From assembly GCA_028704415.1 (NCBI GenBank), contig JAQWFM010000007.1, positions 1 to 55,183 of the forward strand: a DNA stretch of 55,183 nucleotides, written 5' to 3'. This document shows positions 18,380-27,149 of the stretch, piece after piece. The stretch is from Oscillospiraceae bacterium. Its GTDB lineage: Bacteria; Bacillota; Clostridia; Saccharofermentanales; Fastidiosipilaceae. The notes under the pieces were generated by a model. That model saw only the letters and a program-made list of their open reading frames with translations. It made no database searches and was not told the DNA's origin. Within the stretch, counting starts at the first letter, position 1. The number at the start of each line of letters is the position of its first letter. The translations under genes and the position numbers were made by a program.

Positions 18380-19153
18380 ATGGACGGCAAGAGAAGTGAT
18401 ATGGATGGCGATAGAATACTAGAAGCCGCCTCCTGGGCTGGCAAGATCATGCTCGAAAACGGTGCTGAGACCTACCGGGTAGAGCAAACCATCGAATATA
18501 TCGCCAGAGCCTACGGTATGGTTCGCTGTGACTGTTCAGCGACGCCAACCATGATCATTACATCCCTGCTGGATCCGGACGGCTGTACCTACAGTGTTAT
18601 CCGGCGCATTAAGAATCGTACGACGCATCTGGAACGGGTGGAGCAAGTCAACCGACTGTCCCGAACCCTGGTTAAGGAACGCTGGTCGCTGGATAAGACC
18701 CTGACGGAATTAGAAAAAATCGAGCAGACAGTCAACTATCGCTTAGCGATACAGATACCTGCCGCTGCCTTAGGTACGGCCGCCTTTGTGATGATGTTTG
18801 GCGGCAGCTGGCAGGATGCGGCTGGCGGTCTCTTAAGCGGCGCTTTGCTTTATGCCTTAACGGCTGGGATGCGAAAGCTGGGCTTTGGTGATCTGTTTAT
18901 CTATTTAAGCGGCGGCGCCTTTGCCGCTTTTACCGGCTGGCTTCTGCCCATGCTGGGGTGGACGCAGCAGTCAGCTATCCTGACCATTTCAACGCTCATG
19001 CTATTGGTACCCGGGATGATCTTTACTAATGCTTTACGGGATGTAGCGGGCGGTGATTTGGTATCCGGGACCAGCCGCTTATTGGAAGCTTCCTTTATAG
19101 CCGCTTCCTTAGCCTTAGGGGCTGCTTTTGTACGCGCTGTGCTGCTTCTGTGA
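18380..19153 (+). CDS. Threonine/serine exporter family, large component (ThrE N-terminal type)
   Basis: Membrane protein of 257 residues of the ThrE/DUF1212 family. The cytoplasmic N-terminal part has the family segments GKIMLENGAETYRVEQTI and YGMVRCDCSATPTMIITSL; about five membrane helices follow (from about residue 115), including LLVPGMIFTNALRD. In corynebacterial ThrE this half and the small half are one protein; here they are two adjacent genes. Substrate in this organism is not shown. GGAGG lies 13 bases before the chosen ATG, slightly far, so the ATG at 18401 is an alternative. Confidence 0.82.
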   Translation: MDGKRSDMDGDRILEAASWAGKIMLENGAETYRVEQTIEYIARAYGMVRCDCSATPTMIITSLLDPDGCTYSVIRRIKNRTTHLERVEQVNRLSRTLVKERWSLDKTLTELEKIEQTVNYRLAIQIPAAALGTAAFVMMFGGSWQDAAGGLLSGALLYALTAGMRKLGFGDLFIYLSGGAFAAFTGWLLPMLGWTQQSAILTISTLMLLVPGMIFTNALRDVAGGDLVSGTSRLLEASFIAASLALGAAFVRAVLLL

Positions 19154-19225
19154 CGGGCCGGACTGCACCCGGGCGCAGCACGCTGGTAAAACGGAACCCT
19201 AAAGTAGATCAGAAAAGGTGGTTAT

Positions 19226-19723
19226 ATGATTATTGGCATTGCAGCAGCTGCGGTGGTGACAGTAGCATTTTCTATTATCTTTCAGGTTAATAAGAGTCAT
19301 ATGCCATTTGCTGCGCTGAACGGCGCGTTAGGCTATGCTATTTATCTGCTCTTATTGCCCGTCAATATCTATGCCGGTATATTGGCCGGCAGTGCGGCCA
19401 TTGCTCTGGCGGGTGAACTGATGGCCCGCTGGCGGCGGGCCCCGGCTACCTTGTTTTTGGTTGCGCCCTTAATCCCCTTAGTGCCGGGAGGAGACATATA
19501 TCAATCCTTGTTGATGCTGCTCACAAATAATCTGAGTCAGACAGCACATTATTTATATCTGACTCTGATGAAGTCCGGATCTATCGCTCTGGGTATCATT
19601 TTTGTTTCCTCTGCATTTGTTCTGGTGAGAAATTTTCACGCCCGCAGGCGTCAGCTGTGGCAGGCAGGCCGAAAGCCTATACCCAGTCAGCCGGGGCGCA
19701 ACAAACCGCAGCCTAAGCCCTAA
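19226..19723 (+). CDS. Threonine/serine exporter family, small component (ThrE C-terminal type)
   Basis: A 165-residue integral membrane protein with about four to five hydrophobic helices. FQVNKSHMPFAALNGALGYAIY and APLIPLVPGGDIYQSLLMLL match the small DUF3815-type half of split ThrE exporters. The C-terminus is basic (NFHARRRQ...), fitting a cytoplasmic end. AAAAGGTGG lies upstream of the ATG. It follows the large component by 72 bp, so both probably form one transporter. Confidence 0.8.
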   Translation: MIIGIAAAAVVTVAFSIIFQVNKSHMPFAALNGALGYAIYLLLLPVNIYAGILAGSAAIALAGELMARWRRAPATLFLVAPLIPLVPGGDIYQSLLMLLTNNLSQTAHYLYLTLMKSGSIALGIIFVSSAFVLVRNFHARRRQLWQAGRKPIPSQPGRNKPQPKP

Positions 19724-19849
19724 GTTAGTCGGACCTCTATTGGGCCAGAAGCCTGAACCACCAGGAAGATACCTTAATTTCCCCACCAGCAAGATCAAAT
19801 TATCGACTCTCAAATCCCGCAATAATGGCAATGTATTGAAAATACTATA

Positions 19850-19878
19850 TTGACAAGCATTAAACCAGTTGATAAAAT
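19850..19878 (+). promoter_or_regulatory. Promoter of the tRNA cluster
   Basis: TTGACA, 17 bases, TAAAAT, with TGA directly before the -10. It fits a strong stable-RNA promoter 42 bases before tRNA-Met. Confidence 0.88.
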
Positions 19879-19919
19879 ACTCAAGCACGTTGTGTGAGCA
19901 AGTGCTCTTCTTAAATAAT

Positions 19920-19996
19920 GGCGGTATAGCTCAGTTGGCTAGAGCATTCGGTTCATACCCGAAGTGTCGTAGGTTCGAGTCCCACTACCGCTACCA
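19920..19996 (+). tRNA. tRNA-Met(CAT), elongator
   Basis: Cloverleaf of 77 nt with encoded CCA. Anticodon loop TTCATAC within TTCGG/CCGAA-type stem, T-loop GTTCGAGTCCC. The anticodon stem lacks the three G-C pairs of an initiator, so this is elongator Met. The first acceptor pair is G-U. Confidence 0.95.
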
Positions 19997-20000
19997 TACG

Positions 20001-20076
20001 TGGCCCGTTGGTCAAGCGGCTAAGACATCGCCCTTTCACGGCGAAAACAGGAGTTCGATTCTCCTACGGGTCACCA
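20001..20076 (+). tRNA. tRNA-Glu(TTC)
   Basis: 76 nt with CCA; acceptor TGGCCCG/CGGGTCA, anticodon stem CGCC./GGCG around CTTTCAC, T-arm AGGAGTTCGATTCTCCT. Confidence 0.95.
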
Positions 20077-20081
20077 CTATC

Positions 20082-20158
20082 GGGTGCTTAGCTCAGCTGG
20101 TTAGAGCGCATGCTTCACACGCATGAGGTCGTAGGTTCGAGTCCTATAGTACCCACCA
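20082..20158 (+). tRNA. tRNA-Val(CAC)
   Basis: 77 nt with CCA; acceptor GGGTGCT/AGTACCC, anticodon stem CATGC/GCATG around TTCACAC, T-arm with GTTCGAGTCC. Confidence 0.92.
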
Positions 20159-20188
20159 TTTGGATTTCTTAGGCATGAGAAATCTAAT

Positions 20189-20263
20189 GCGGAATTAACT
20201 CAGTGGTAGAGTGTCACCTTGCCATGGTGAAAGTCGCGAGTTCGAATCTCGTATTCCGCTCCA
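20189..20263 (+). tRNA. tRNA-Gly(GCC), copy 1
   Basis: 75 nt with CCA; acceptor GCGGAAT/ATTCCGC, anticodon loop TTGCCAT. Identical in all 75 bases to the copy at 21466-21540. Confidence 0.95.
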
Positions 20264-20293
20264 CGGTTGATATGAGCCGTTAATCATATCAAT

Positions 20294-20368
<75 letters not shown>

Positions 20369-20370
20369 GC

Positions 20371-20405
20371 AAACGACAGAATCACCTGATTCTGTCGTTT
20401 TTTAG
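20371..20405 (+). terminator. Intrinsic terminator of the tRNA cluster
   Basis: AACGACAGAATCA and TGATTCTGTCGTT form a perfect 13-bp stem with loop CC, then TTTT. Confidence 0.92.
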
Positions 20406-20467
20406 TATAAACTAAATCGGCTGAAAACCACCCGTAACAGGGCCCGCGGCAAAGGAGCAGGGTAGAT

Positions 20468-21382
20468 ATGCAGCAAACAGCTTATGAACAGTTTTTCCAA
20501 AGCTATAATCAACGCCTGGCCCAGGCATTTGAGCATTTGACAGGAGCGCTGGATGAAGCGCAACTGAGTCGTCCAGAATATTATGAGCAGCTGCGTCATG
20601 CCACGATGAACAGTGTCCAGGACTGGTATGACGAACCCTTACCAGAATTGAATCAGCTGACTCCAGCTGAATTTGTCCGTCAGGTGGAAGCACCGGAGGA
20701 GCTGCTGAGCTTTTTTAAGACAGCAGCGCTGGCTTGTGACGAAGATCTGCCAGATATTTTAAAACTGCAGATGGGCAAGCAGGCGGCAGCGTTGACCCCC
20801 CGGCTGATCCAGCTGGCAGGAGAAGTCTCCTACGAGGCTGAGGAAGTGGCCAGCGAACCAGTACAGATAGCGGCGTCGGCCATCCGGTTGTTGGGCGAGT
20901 GGGGGCAGACTGACGCGTTAAGCCCGCTGCTGGACCGCTTTATGGCCCCACCTGCGCCGCATGAGTTTATTGCGGATGCGCTGCATGATTTTTGCCGCTG
21001 GAATGCTCAAGCGGTCCTACCCGTTTTACAGCACCGCCTGGCGGAGGCGAGCTCGAGACAGAGAGCCTGGCAAACCGCAGATGAGTATTTGCTGATCTTT
21101 CTGACGGATGCAGCTAAAACAAGCGCTGCTGATGTTTTTGACACCCTGCGCCGCTGCTTTAAAGCCATGCCTCGGAAGGTCATTGCGGCCGTTTGCCTGG
21201 GGGATTGCGGCGACGGCCGCGGGGTCGCTTTGCTGAGAACCTATCTTGAGCGTCATCAGCATGATATAGACCGTCAGCTCTATTATGAGGCCCTGTCGTC
21301 CATAAAAAGGCTGGGGGGCCAGACTAAGGACCTGCCGGATCCATTCCATGACTTTGAGGGTCAGTCTTCATTGCGTTCTTAA
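20468..21382 (+). CDS. HEAT-like helical repeat protein of unknown function
   Basis: 304 residues, soluble, rich in Ala, Leu and Gln, with no signal peptide or membrane helix. From about residue 120 there is a run of paired helices such as VQIAASAIRLLGEWGQTDALSPLLDRFM and KVIAAVCLGDCGDGRGVALLRTYLE, the pattern of HEAT/armadillo-type repeats that usually act as binding scaffolds. The first 110 residues are a separate helical part. I do not recognise a specific family or catalytic motif. AAGGAG lies ten bases before the ATG. It lies alone between the tRNA cluster and a second, identical tRNA-Gly gene. Confidence 0.75.
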   Translation: MQQTAYEQFFQSYNQRLAQAFEHLTGALDEAQLSRPEYYEQLRHATMNSVQDWYDEPLPELNQLTPAEFVRQVEAPEELLSFFKTAALACDEDLPDILKLQMGKQAAALTPRLIQLAGEVSYEAEEVASEPVQIAASAIRLLGEWGQTDALSPLLDRFMAPPAPHEFIADALHDFCRWNAQAVLPVLQHRLAEASSRQRAWQTADEYLLIFLTDAAKTSAADVFDTLRRCFKAMPRKVIAAVCLGDCGDGRGVALLRTYLERHQHDIDRQLYYEALSSIKRLGGQTKDLPDPFHDFEGQSSLRS

Positions 21383-21416
21383 GGCTGTGGGATGAGGCCG
21401 CCAGCTGAGAAAAGCC

Positions 21417-21446
21417 TTGACAGATTCCTGAAACTTCCTATATAAT
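21417..21446 (+). promoter_or_regulatory. Promoter of the second tRNA-Gly
   Basis: Consensus TTGACA, 18 bases, TATAAT. It begins 34 bases after the HEAT-like gene's stop and ends 19 bases before the tRNA. Confidence 0.88.
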
Positions 21447-21465
21447 TTCAAATCGTCAAGGAAAT

Positions 21466-21540
21466 GCGGAATTAACTCAGTGGTAGAGTGTCACCTTGCC
21501 ATGGTGAAAGTCGCGAGTTCGAATCTCGTATTCCGCTCCA
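21466..21540 (+). tRNA. tRNA-Gly(GCC), copy 2
   Basis: 75 nt with CCA, identical to copy 1 at 20189-20263. It has its own promoter and terminator. Confidence 0.95.
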
Positions 21541-21548
21541 GCTTTGTG

Positions 21549-21589
21549 GTCATGTATGAGTCGCCAGACTTGTACATGACTTTTCTTTT
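21549..21589 (+). terminator. Intrinsic terminator after tRNA-Gly copy 2
   Basis: GTCATGTA/TACATGAC with an inner AGTC/GACT stem and GCCA loop, then TTTTCTTTT. Confidence 0.85.
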
Positions 21590-21914
21590 GCCCGCAAGCG
21601 CTGGCACTGTTTACAGTGTTTATGACCTTCGTTAGGGCGTACCCGGTTGTGGGAGAAACGCGGTGCCTTTCCGAGCCCGGATGAAAACACCATAAGCCAT
21701 TATGTACGCGTTGCAGCGGATAGGAATAGTCTGAAGCGCCTGGGCAAACTGGAGTCCGAAACAGACGAAGGGCTTAGGATCCGCTCCGCTCAGGCCGGAC
21801 ACTAGTTGGCCGGTGGTGTCCTGGCTCAGGCAGGCTGCATAATCCGCTCCGCTCAGGCTGGTTGGCCGGTTTTAGGTTCCCCGGAGTCTGGTTTGCCCGA
21901 CAAAGATGACAGCA
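21590..21914 (+). other. Gene-free interval without recognisable function
   Basis: About 325 bases with no convincing open frame and no RNA family I recognise. It holds a perfect inverted repeat CACTGT-TT-ACAGTG (21605-21618), GGACAC/GTGTCC around 21796-21822, and the direct repeat listed separately. It could be a decayed sequence or an unrecognised RNA. Confidence 0.4.
21779..21858 (+). repeat. 17-bp direct repeat, two copies
   Basis: ATCCGCTCCGCTCAGGC occurs at 21779-21795 and 21842-21858. Each copy is followed by GTTGGCCGG a few bases later (after 8 and 1 bases). Confidence 0.75.
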
Positions 21915-21940
21915 AAAGCCCGTTAAAAATCCGGGCTTTA
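21915..21940 (+). terminator. Possible terminator hairpin before hprK
   Basis: AAAGCCCG/CGGGCTTT with a nine-base loop. Only three T belong to the end of the stem, so termination is uncertain. Confidence 0.4.
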
Positions 21941-21971
21941 CTGATGTGTCAGGTTAGCTCCCACTGCTTTG

Positions 21972-21980
21972 TGCTAAAAT
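21972..21980 (+). promoter_or_regulatory. Extended -10 promoter before hprK
   Basis: TGCTAAAAT, the extended -10 form repeated across the window; no clear -35. Confidence 0.5.
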
Positions 21981-22053
21981 AGCTTTAACATTGGCTGAAG
22001 GTCAGAGCGGTTGAGCCGGCTGACCTTTGCTCCGGATGCTACGGGAGGGTGAT

Positions 22054-23016
22054 ATGGCCGCAGTTACGCTTAAATCGATTATTGATGAATTTCATCTGGA
22101 AGAGATTACAAATTTCGGTAATACTGAGGATATTTTGATCACCGTAGCTGATGTCACCCGGCCGGGACTCCAACTGGCCGGCTACTATGAGCATTTCGGC
22201 CCGGACCGGATCCAGCTCCTGGGCAATATGGAAATGGCTTTCCTGAAGCACCTGACGTCTGAGGAGCGGTTTCATACTCTGGAAACTATCTTCAGCAAGG
22301 GCATCCCCTGTATGATTTTATCAAGGCACCATGAGATTTTTCCGGAAATGCTGGAGGCCTCAAAACGCTATAGTGTCCCGCTATTAAGAACAGATGAAAC
22401 GACTTCAACCATTATGAGCTCATTGATTAAGCATCTCAACGTGGAACTGGCACCGCAAACCACACTTCATGGCGTTTTGGTTGAAATCTACGGCGAAGGT
22501 ATTCTGATATTGGGTGAAAGCGGCGTCGGAAAATCTGAAACCGCTATGGAAATTGTAAAACGCGGTCACCGGCTGATCGCGGATGATCTGGTTGAGGTCC
22601 GGCGGGTTTCAGACTCTACCCTGCTGGGTCAGGCTCCTGAAATTATCCGGCATTTAATTGAAATCCGCGGCTTGGGCATCATGGATGTAAAAGAGCTGTA
22701 TGGTGTCTCCTCAGTCAAAATGCAGGAAAATATCAATTTTGTAATTAACCTGGAGATCTGGGATGAACGTAAGGTTTACGAGCGTTTAGGGATCAATCAG
22801 GAAACGACTGAAATCCTGGGCATCAAGGTCCCCAGTACGACCATCCCGGTCCGCCCCGGCCGTAATCTGGCTATCATCGCTGAGGTTGCCGCGATTAATT
22901 TCCGCCAAAAACAGATGGGTTATAACGCGGCCAAGGCTTTGACTGACCGCTTGTTTGGACCACGTAAAACCGCAGAGACCGGCAAAGCTGAATCAGGCGG
23001 CACGGCCGGCCTTTGA
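22054..23016 (+). CDS. hprK: HPr kinase/phosphorylase
   Basis: Phosphorylates HPr of the PTS on Ser46 in response to glycolytic state and removes the phosphate again, driving carbon catabolite control. 320 residues from the ATG at 22054, after GGGAGGGTG. The Walker A loop GESGVGKS is at residues 154-161, the catalytic His in the TTLHGVLVEIYG segment (His139), and the family signature EIRGLGIMDVKELYGV follows. An upstream in-frame ATG at 22027 is not supported by a binding site. First gene of the block hprK-murB-rapZ-yvcK-whiA. Confidence 0.95.
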   Translation: MAAVTLKSIIDEFHLEEITNFGNTEDILITVADVTRPGLQLAGYYEHFGPDRIQLLGNMEMAFLKHLTSEERFHTLETIFSKGIPCMILSRHHEIFPEMLEASKRYSVPLLRTDETTSTIMSSLIKHLNVELAPQTTLHGVLVEIYGEGILILGESGVGKSETAMEIVKRGHRLIADDLVEVRRVSDSTLLGQAPEIIRHLIEIRGLGIMDVKELYGVSSVKMQENINFVINLEIWDERKVYERLGINQETTEILGIKVPSTTIPVRPGRNLAIIAEVAAINFRQKQMGYNAAKALTDRLFGPRKTAETGKAESGGTAGL

Positions 23017-23068
23017 GTCAGAGGCTGGGGACGGCCTTAGCCAGACAAATAAAATTAAGGACATGAAC

Positions 23069-24196
23069 ATGAATAATTCTAACCAGTATAGTGCTCCCGC
23101 TCAGGCTGAACGGCTTAAGCAGTTTATGACGCAGCTGGCTCTGCTGTATCCTGAAGTGAGCGCTGAGTTGCGCCACGGCGAGCCCATGTCGCAACACACC
23201 ACGTTTAGAGTTGGCGGACCGGCTGCGTTATACTGGAATCCGTCTGATATTGATACCCTGGCCCAGATCATGCAGTTGGCCGCTCAGGCCGGTATACCGG
23301 TAACCTTGCTGGGTCAGGGATCCAATGCCCTGGTAGAAGATGGCGGACTGCCCGGTCTGACTATCCAACTCAATGAAAACCTGGCTAAGCTTAACTGCCT
23401 CAGCCCGGCGGAAGCCGGATCCTGGCTGGAGCAGCAGCGGCCCGGCTCGGCCGCGCACAGCATTCGCTATGATGACGCGGTTATATATGTGCTGGCCCAA
23501 TCTGGTTGCCGCCTGAGTCAGCTGGCTGAGTTTGCCGCGGCCAACAGCCTGAGCGGACTGGAGTTTGCCTGCGGCATCCCCGGCAGTATTGGCGGCGCGG
23601 TGTTCATGAATGCGGGGGCATATGGCTACTCCTTAGGCGACTTCATTACCGCCAGCCGTTATATTGACTCCCGGCCGCCTTGCGGCCTGAACTGCTCGGT
23701 TGGAGAAGAACACGAGTTTTCCTATAGGCATAGTTTATATGAGGATAATGGCGGTGCGGTGGTTGAGGTCCTGTTTTGTCTGCAAAAAGGCGATCAGGCA
23801 CAAATAAGGGCGCGGATGGCAGATTACACCGCCAGGCGAGAAGCTTCGCAACCCCTGGAATTCCCCAGTGCGGGTTCCGTGTTCCGGCGACCGGTGGGCT
23901 ACTTTGCCGGCAAGCTGATTTCAGATGCCGGCCTGAGAGGCTGCCGGATTGGCGGCGCTGAGGTTTCCCAAAAGCATGCGGGCTTTATTATTAATGTCGA
24001 CCATGCCACTGCTGACGATGTTAAGGCCTTGATCCGGCATATCAGAGAAACTGTCTATCAGCTCAATGGGGTAGATCTGCAGCCGGAGGTGCGGATTCTG
24101 GGCGCTCCGCTGGTCCCGGACGAGGGCGCGAACAACCGGGAATCCGGCAGCCACCGGCTGCCGGCCAACTGGTCTGTGCGCCGCAGCGCTAACTAA
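23069..24196 (+). CDS. murB: UDP-N-acetylenolpyruvoylglucosamine reductase
   Basis: FAD enzyme that reduces the MurA product with NADPH to UDP-MurNAc. Residues about 30-130 hold the FAD site (HTTFRVGGPAALYWNP, LLGQGSNALVEDGGLPG), followed by GLEFACGIPGSIGGAVFMNAG, and the proton-donor serine in EFPSAGSVFRRP; the pattern is that of type II MurB. 375 residues, longer than the usual 300 because of an insert near 115-135 and a C-terminal tail after ILGAPLV. AAGGA at 23057 favours the ATG at 23069 over that at 23063. The frame open to 22955 overlaps hprK. Confidence 0.94.
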   Translation: MNNSNQYSAPAQAERLKQFMTQLALLYPEVSAELRHGEPMSQHTTFRVGGPAALYWNPSDIDTLAQIMQLAAQAGIPVTLLGQGSNALVEDGGLPGLTIQLNENLAKLNCLSPAEAGSWLEQQRPGSAAHSIRYDDAVIYVLAQSGCRLSQLAEFAAANSLSGLEFACGIPGSIGGAVFMNAGAYGYSLGDFITASRYIDSRPPCGLNCSVGEEHEFSYRHSLYEDNGGAVVEVLFCLQKGDQAQIRARMADYTARREASQPLEFPSAGSVFRRPVGYFAGKLISDAGLRGCRIGGAEVSQKHAGFIINVDHATADDVKALIRHIRETVYQLNGVDLQPEVRILGAPLVPDEGANNRESGSHRLPANWSVRRSAN

Positions 24197-24216
24197 GCTG
24201 ACGGAAAGGATGAGCT

Positions 24217-25116
24217 ATGGAACTGGTCATACTTACCGGCATGTCCGGGGCGGGCAAAAGTATTGCGGTCGACTTTTTGGAAGACCTGGGCTATTTTTGC
24301 ATTGACAATTTACCGCCGCAGTTATTGAGCAATCTGGTCCGGACTTTTACTGAAGGCCAGGGCGGAGAGGGCTTTGGCGTCCGCAAGGCCGCCTTTGTGA
24401 TAGATGTCCGTAGCGCCGAGTTCTTTAACGGAACTATTCAGGCGCTGCATGAGCTGGATGATGAACACATACCTTACCGGATTATTTTTCTGGACTGTCA
24501 GGATCAGGTCCTGATCAGCCGATATAAGCAATCCCGGCGCAATCACCCGATGGGTGAAAAAATCGGGATTGTTCAGGCGCTGGCAGAAGAACGGGCCAGG
24601 CTGGTGCCGCTACGGAATATGGCCACCCAGGTCATAGACACCAGTGGGTTAACCCCACGCCAGCTGAGAGATTATCTTTACCGGCAGTTAGGCGATGGCA
24701 GCGGAATGGATGAGCGGTTGTCGGTCCTGGTGGAATCCTTTGGCTTTAAATACGGTATCCCGGCGGACTGCGATGAGGTGATGGACGTTCGCTTTATTCC
24801 CAATCCCTATTATGATGAAAAGCTCCGGCCCTTCTGTGGCCTGGATCAGGAAATCAGGGAGGTGGTTTTAGCTCACCCGGAAACACAGACCTTCCTCGCC
24901 AAGACCATGGATTTATTGACTTTTGTTTTGCCTTATCATCTTCGCGAAGGGAAAGTCAGATTTACGATCGGGGTGGGCTGTACCGGCGGCAGACACCGTT
25001 CCGTCACTTTAGCGGAAGAAGTGGCGTTGCGCCTGAAAACGGCAGGTTACCGCGTTTTGGTGGAACACAGAGACATTGACAAAGACCCGCGCTATAAACT
25101 GAGCCGACAAGCTTAA
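24217..25116 (+). CDS. rapZ: RNase adapter protein RapZ (YvcJ)
   Basis: P-loop nucleotide-binding protein. In E. coli it guides RNase E to GlmZ RNA; in Bacillus YvcJ is a GTPase/ATPase linked to competence. 299 residues. Walker A GMSGAGKS at 8-15, then the family segment YFCIDNLPPQLL, and the C-terminal domain GVGCTGGRHRSVTLAEEVA and VEHRDIDKDPRYK. GAAAGGA lies upstream. It sits between murB and yvcK as in most Bacillota. Confidence 0.95.
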   Translation: MELVILTGMSGAGKSIAVDFLEDLGYFCIDNLPPQLLSNLVRTFTEGQGGEGFGVRKAAFVIDVRSAEFFNGTIQALHELDDEHIPYRIIFLDCQDQVLISRYKQSRRNHPMGEKIGIVQALAEERARLVPLRNMATQVIDTSGLTPRQLRDYLYRQLGDGSGMDERLSVLVESFGFKYGIPADCDEVMDVRFIPNPYYDEKLRPFCGLDQEIREVVLAHPETQTFLAKTMDLLTFVLPYHLREGKVRFTIGVGCTGGRHRSVTLAEEVALRLKTAGYRVLVEHRDIDKDPRYKLSRQA

Positions 25117-25128
25117 GGGGGTGACGCT

Positions 25129-26220
25129 ATGCATGCTGAGACATTTAACTCTGTCAATTTGAACTTATACCGGGACAACCCGGCCAGAGGCCCCAGAATC
25201 GTTGTGATTGGGGGAGGAACCGGCTTGTCGACCATGCTGCGCGGGCTGAAACGCTACACCCAGCATATATGTGCGGTGTGTACTGTGGCAGATAACGGCG
25301 GCTCTTCAGGCCTCTTACGCAAAGACCTGGGGATTTTGCCACCGGGAGATATCAGAAACTGCATTTTAGCTTTGGCCGATACGGAACCGGTGATGGAAAA
25401 ACTCATGAATCATCGCTTCAGTGAAGGTTCTCTAAACCGCCAGAATTTTGGCAACCTGTTTATTGCGGCTATGACCGAGGTTTGCGACGGCAATTTTTAC
25501 GAGGCGGTCCGTAAATTTTCTGATGTTCTGGCGGTAACCGGCAAAGTGCTGCCCGTCTCCTTGCAGGACCTGAATATTTGCGCACACTTATCAGACGGCC
25601 GCTTTATTATTGGTGAGTCTGCCATTGGCCATGAAGAACTGCCGCCCGGGGTCAGAATCACAGACATTTGCATGGATCCGGCGACGGCGGCGGCTTTGCC
25701 GGAAGCGATTGAAGAGATTAATCAGGCAGATCTGGTGGTCTTAGGCCCGGGTAGCCTTTATACCAGCATCATCCCCAATCTGCTCTTTAAAGAAGTACGT
25801 GAGGCTATTGCCCAATCTGCCGCCACGACGGTTTACGTCTGCAACATCATGACCCAGCCGGCGGAAACGCGCGGCTATAATGCGCAGGACCACCTGCAGG
25901 CCATCCTGGACGCCTGCGGCAAAACGACGGCCCAGGGCTTTATTGATTATTGCATTGTTAATAATGAGCCCCTGGAGGACAGCGTTTTGGGGGTGTATAA
26001 AGAAACCCATGCGGAAACGGTTTTTTATGACCGGGACCTTATCCGCCGGATGGGGACCAAACTGATCGAAGCCAATCTGGTTCTGGTTAAGAACGGAAAA
26101 GTGCGTCATGATGCGGCTGAATTAGCCGTGCAGCTCATGCAGCTGGCACATCTGGCGGTGACGGCCAAACGTCAGTCTGCTTCTGCCAGCCCGCTTCTGT
26201 GTATGCCGGAGGCGTGGTAA
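25129..26220 (+). CDS. yvcK: Gluconeogenesis factor YvcK (CofD-like)
   Basis: Rossmann-like protein that binds UDP-sugars and is needed for growth on gluconeogenic carbon and for normal wall synthesis in Bacillus. 363 residues. IVVIGGGTGLSTMLRGLK, TVADNGGSSGLLRKDLGILPPGDIRNC and NFGNLFIAAMTE, with VLGPGSLYTSIIPNLL and CNIMTQPAET later, are all family marks. AAGGGGGTGA lies upstream. Gap to whiA is 2 bp, and whiA's binding site lies inside this gene's end. Confidence 0.94.
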   Translation: MHAETFNSVNLNLYRDNPARGPRIVVIGGGTGLSTMLRGLKRYTQHICAVCTVADNGGSSGLLRKDLGILPPGDIRNCILALADTEPVMEKLMNHRFSEGSLNRQNFGNLFIAAMTEVCDGNFYEAVRKFSDVLAVTGKVLPVSLQDLNICAHLSDGRFIIGESAIGHEELPPGVRITDICMDPATAAALPEAIEEINQADLVVLGPGSLYTSIIPNLLFKEVREAIAQSAATTVYVCNIMTQPAETRGYNAQDHLQAILDACGKTTAQGFIDYCIVNNEPLEDSVLGVYKETHAETVFYDRDLIRRMGTKLIEANLVLVKNGKVRHDAAELAVQLMQLAHLAVTAKRQSASASPLLCMPEAW

Positions 26221-26222
26221 GC

Positions 26223-27149
26223 ATGTCTTTTTCTCATGAAGTAAAAACAGAGCTCTGTTCCGTTGTGCCTGAAACGGACGCGTTGATGGCGCTGGAACTT
26301 GCGGTAATCCTAGCCTGGTCTGGCCGGATCACGGGGGATCAGGTCCGTCTGACCACTTCCCATCCAGCGGTCAGAGACCGCATGCTGCACTATTTTGATG
26401 AGCTGTTGGGTATGGTGCCTGAAGTAAGCCAGGGCAAGGATAGCTACACGCTGCATTTAGCAGGTGAGTTTGAAAGTCAGGCCGTGAACTCCTTTGTCCG
26501 GGGTGCGCTTGAGCCGGATCCCCTGACTGCGGCCATCCTCAGACCGTTGCCGGAAACGCCGGTGGAGCAGGGCACCATCCTGCGAGCGGTTTTTTTGATT
26601 GCTGGGTCTATGACCGATCCGGACCATGCGTATCACCTTGAAATCACCTGCTATCATCAGCCCCTTGCAGATTATTTTTGCCAGCTTCTTCACCAGCTGG
26701 ACATTATACCGCATGAGGTCAAAAGGCATCTGGCCCGTAACCTCTATATAAAAGACAGTGAAGCTATATCAACTTTTTTAGCTTATATGGGTGCCTACCG
26801 CTCTATGCTCAGATTTGAATCCCTGAGGGTCGAAAAGGACATGCGCAACAGCATCAACCGGATGGTTAACTGTGACGCGGCTAACGCGATGCGCATAGCT
26901 GAAGCCGGCGTCCGGCAGCATCAACAGCTGTCCTGGTTCAGCGAACACTACGGCCTGGCCAAACTACCGGCCGAACTGGCGGCAGCAGCCCAGCTGCGCC
27001 TGGCTTATCCTTCGCTATCCTTGCGGGAACTGGGCGAAAAGCTGGATCCGCCGCTGACTAAATCAGGCGTAAACCACCGGCTGAAACGCCTGGAACGGCT
27101 GGTTAAGGAAGCCTGGGAAGCAGAGAAAGGACAGCAGCGTGAAGCTTGA
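26223..27149 (+). CDS. whiA: DNA-binding protein WhiA
   Basis: Conserved Gram-positive protein with an N-terminal LAGLIDADG-like fold lacking nuclease activity and a C-terminal helix-turn-helix; affects sporulation in Streptomyces and division and chromosome segregation in Bacillus. 308 residues from the ATG at 26223, with GGAGG in the end of yvcK. N-terminal SFSHEVKTELC, middle LSTFLAYMGAYRSMLRFES-like part (ISTFLAYMGAYRS), RNSINRMVNCDAANAMR, and C-terminal HTH LGEKLDPPLTKSGVNHRLKRLE. Confidence 0.95.
   Translation: MSFSHEVKTELCSVVPETDALMALELAVILAWSGRITGDQVRLTTSHPAVRDRMLHYFDELLGMVPEVSQGKDSYTLHLAGEFESQAVNSFVRGALEPDPLTAAILRPLPETPVEQGTILRAVFLIAGSMTDPDHAYHLEITCYHQPLADYFCQLLHQLDIIPHEVKRHLARNLYIKDSEAISTFLAYMGAYRSMLRFESLRVEKDMRNSINRMVNCDAANAMRIAEAGVRQHQQLSWFSEHYGLAKLPAELAAAAQLRLAYPSLSLRELGEKLDPPLTKSGVNHRLKRLERLVKEAWEAEKGQQREA

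Noticed and set aside
19920-19996. Initiator tRNA-Met
   Set aside because: The anticodon stem lacks the three consecutive G-C pairs of initiators.
21605-21618. CACTGTTTACAGTG as a terminator
   Set aside because: A two-base loop and no T-run; kept only as an inverted repeat.
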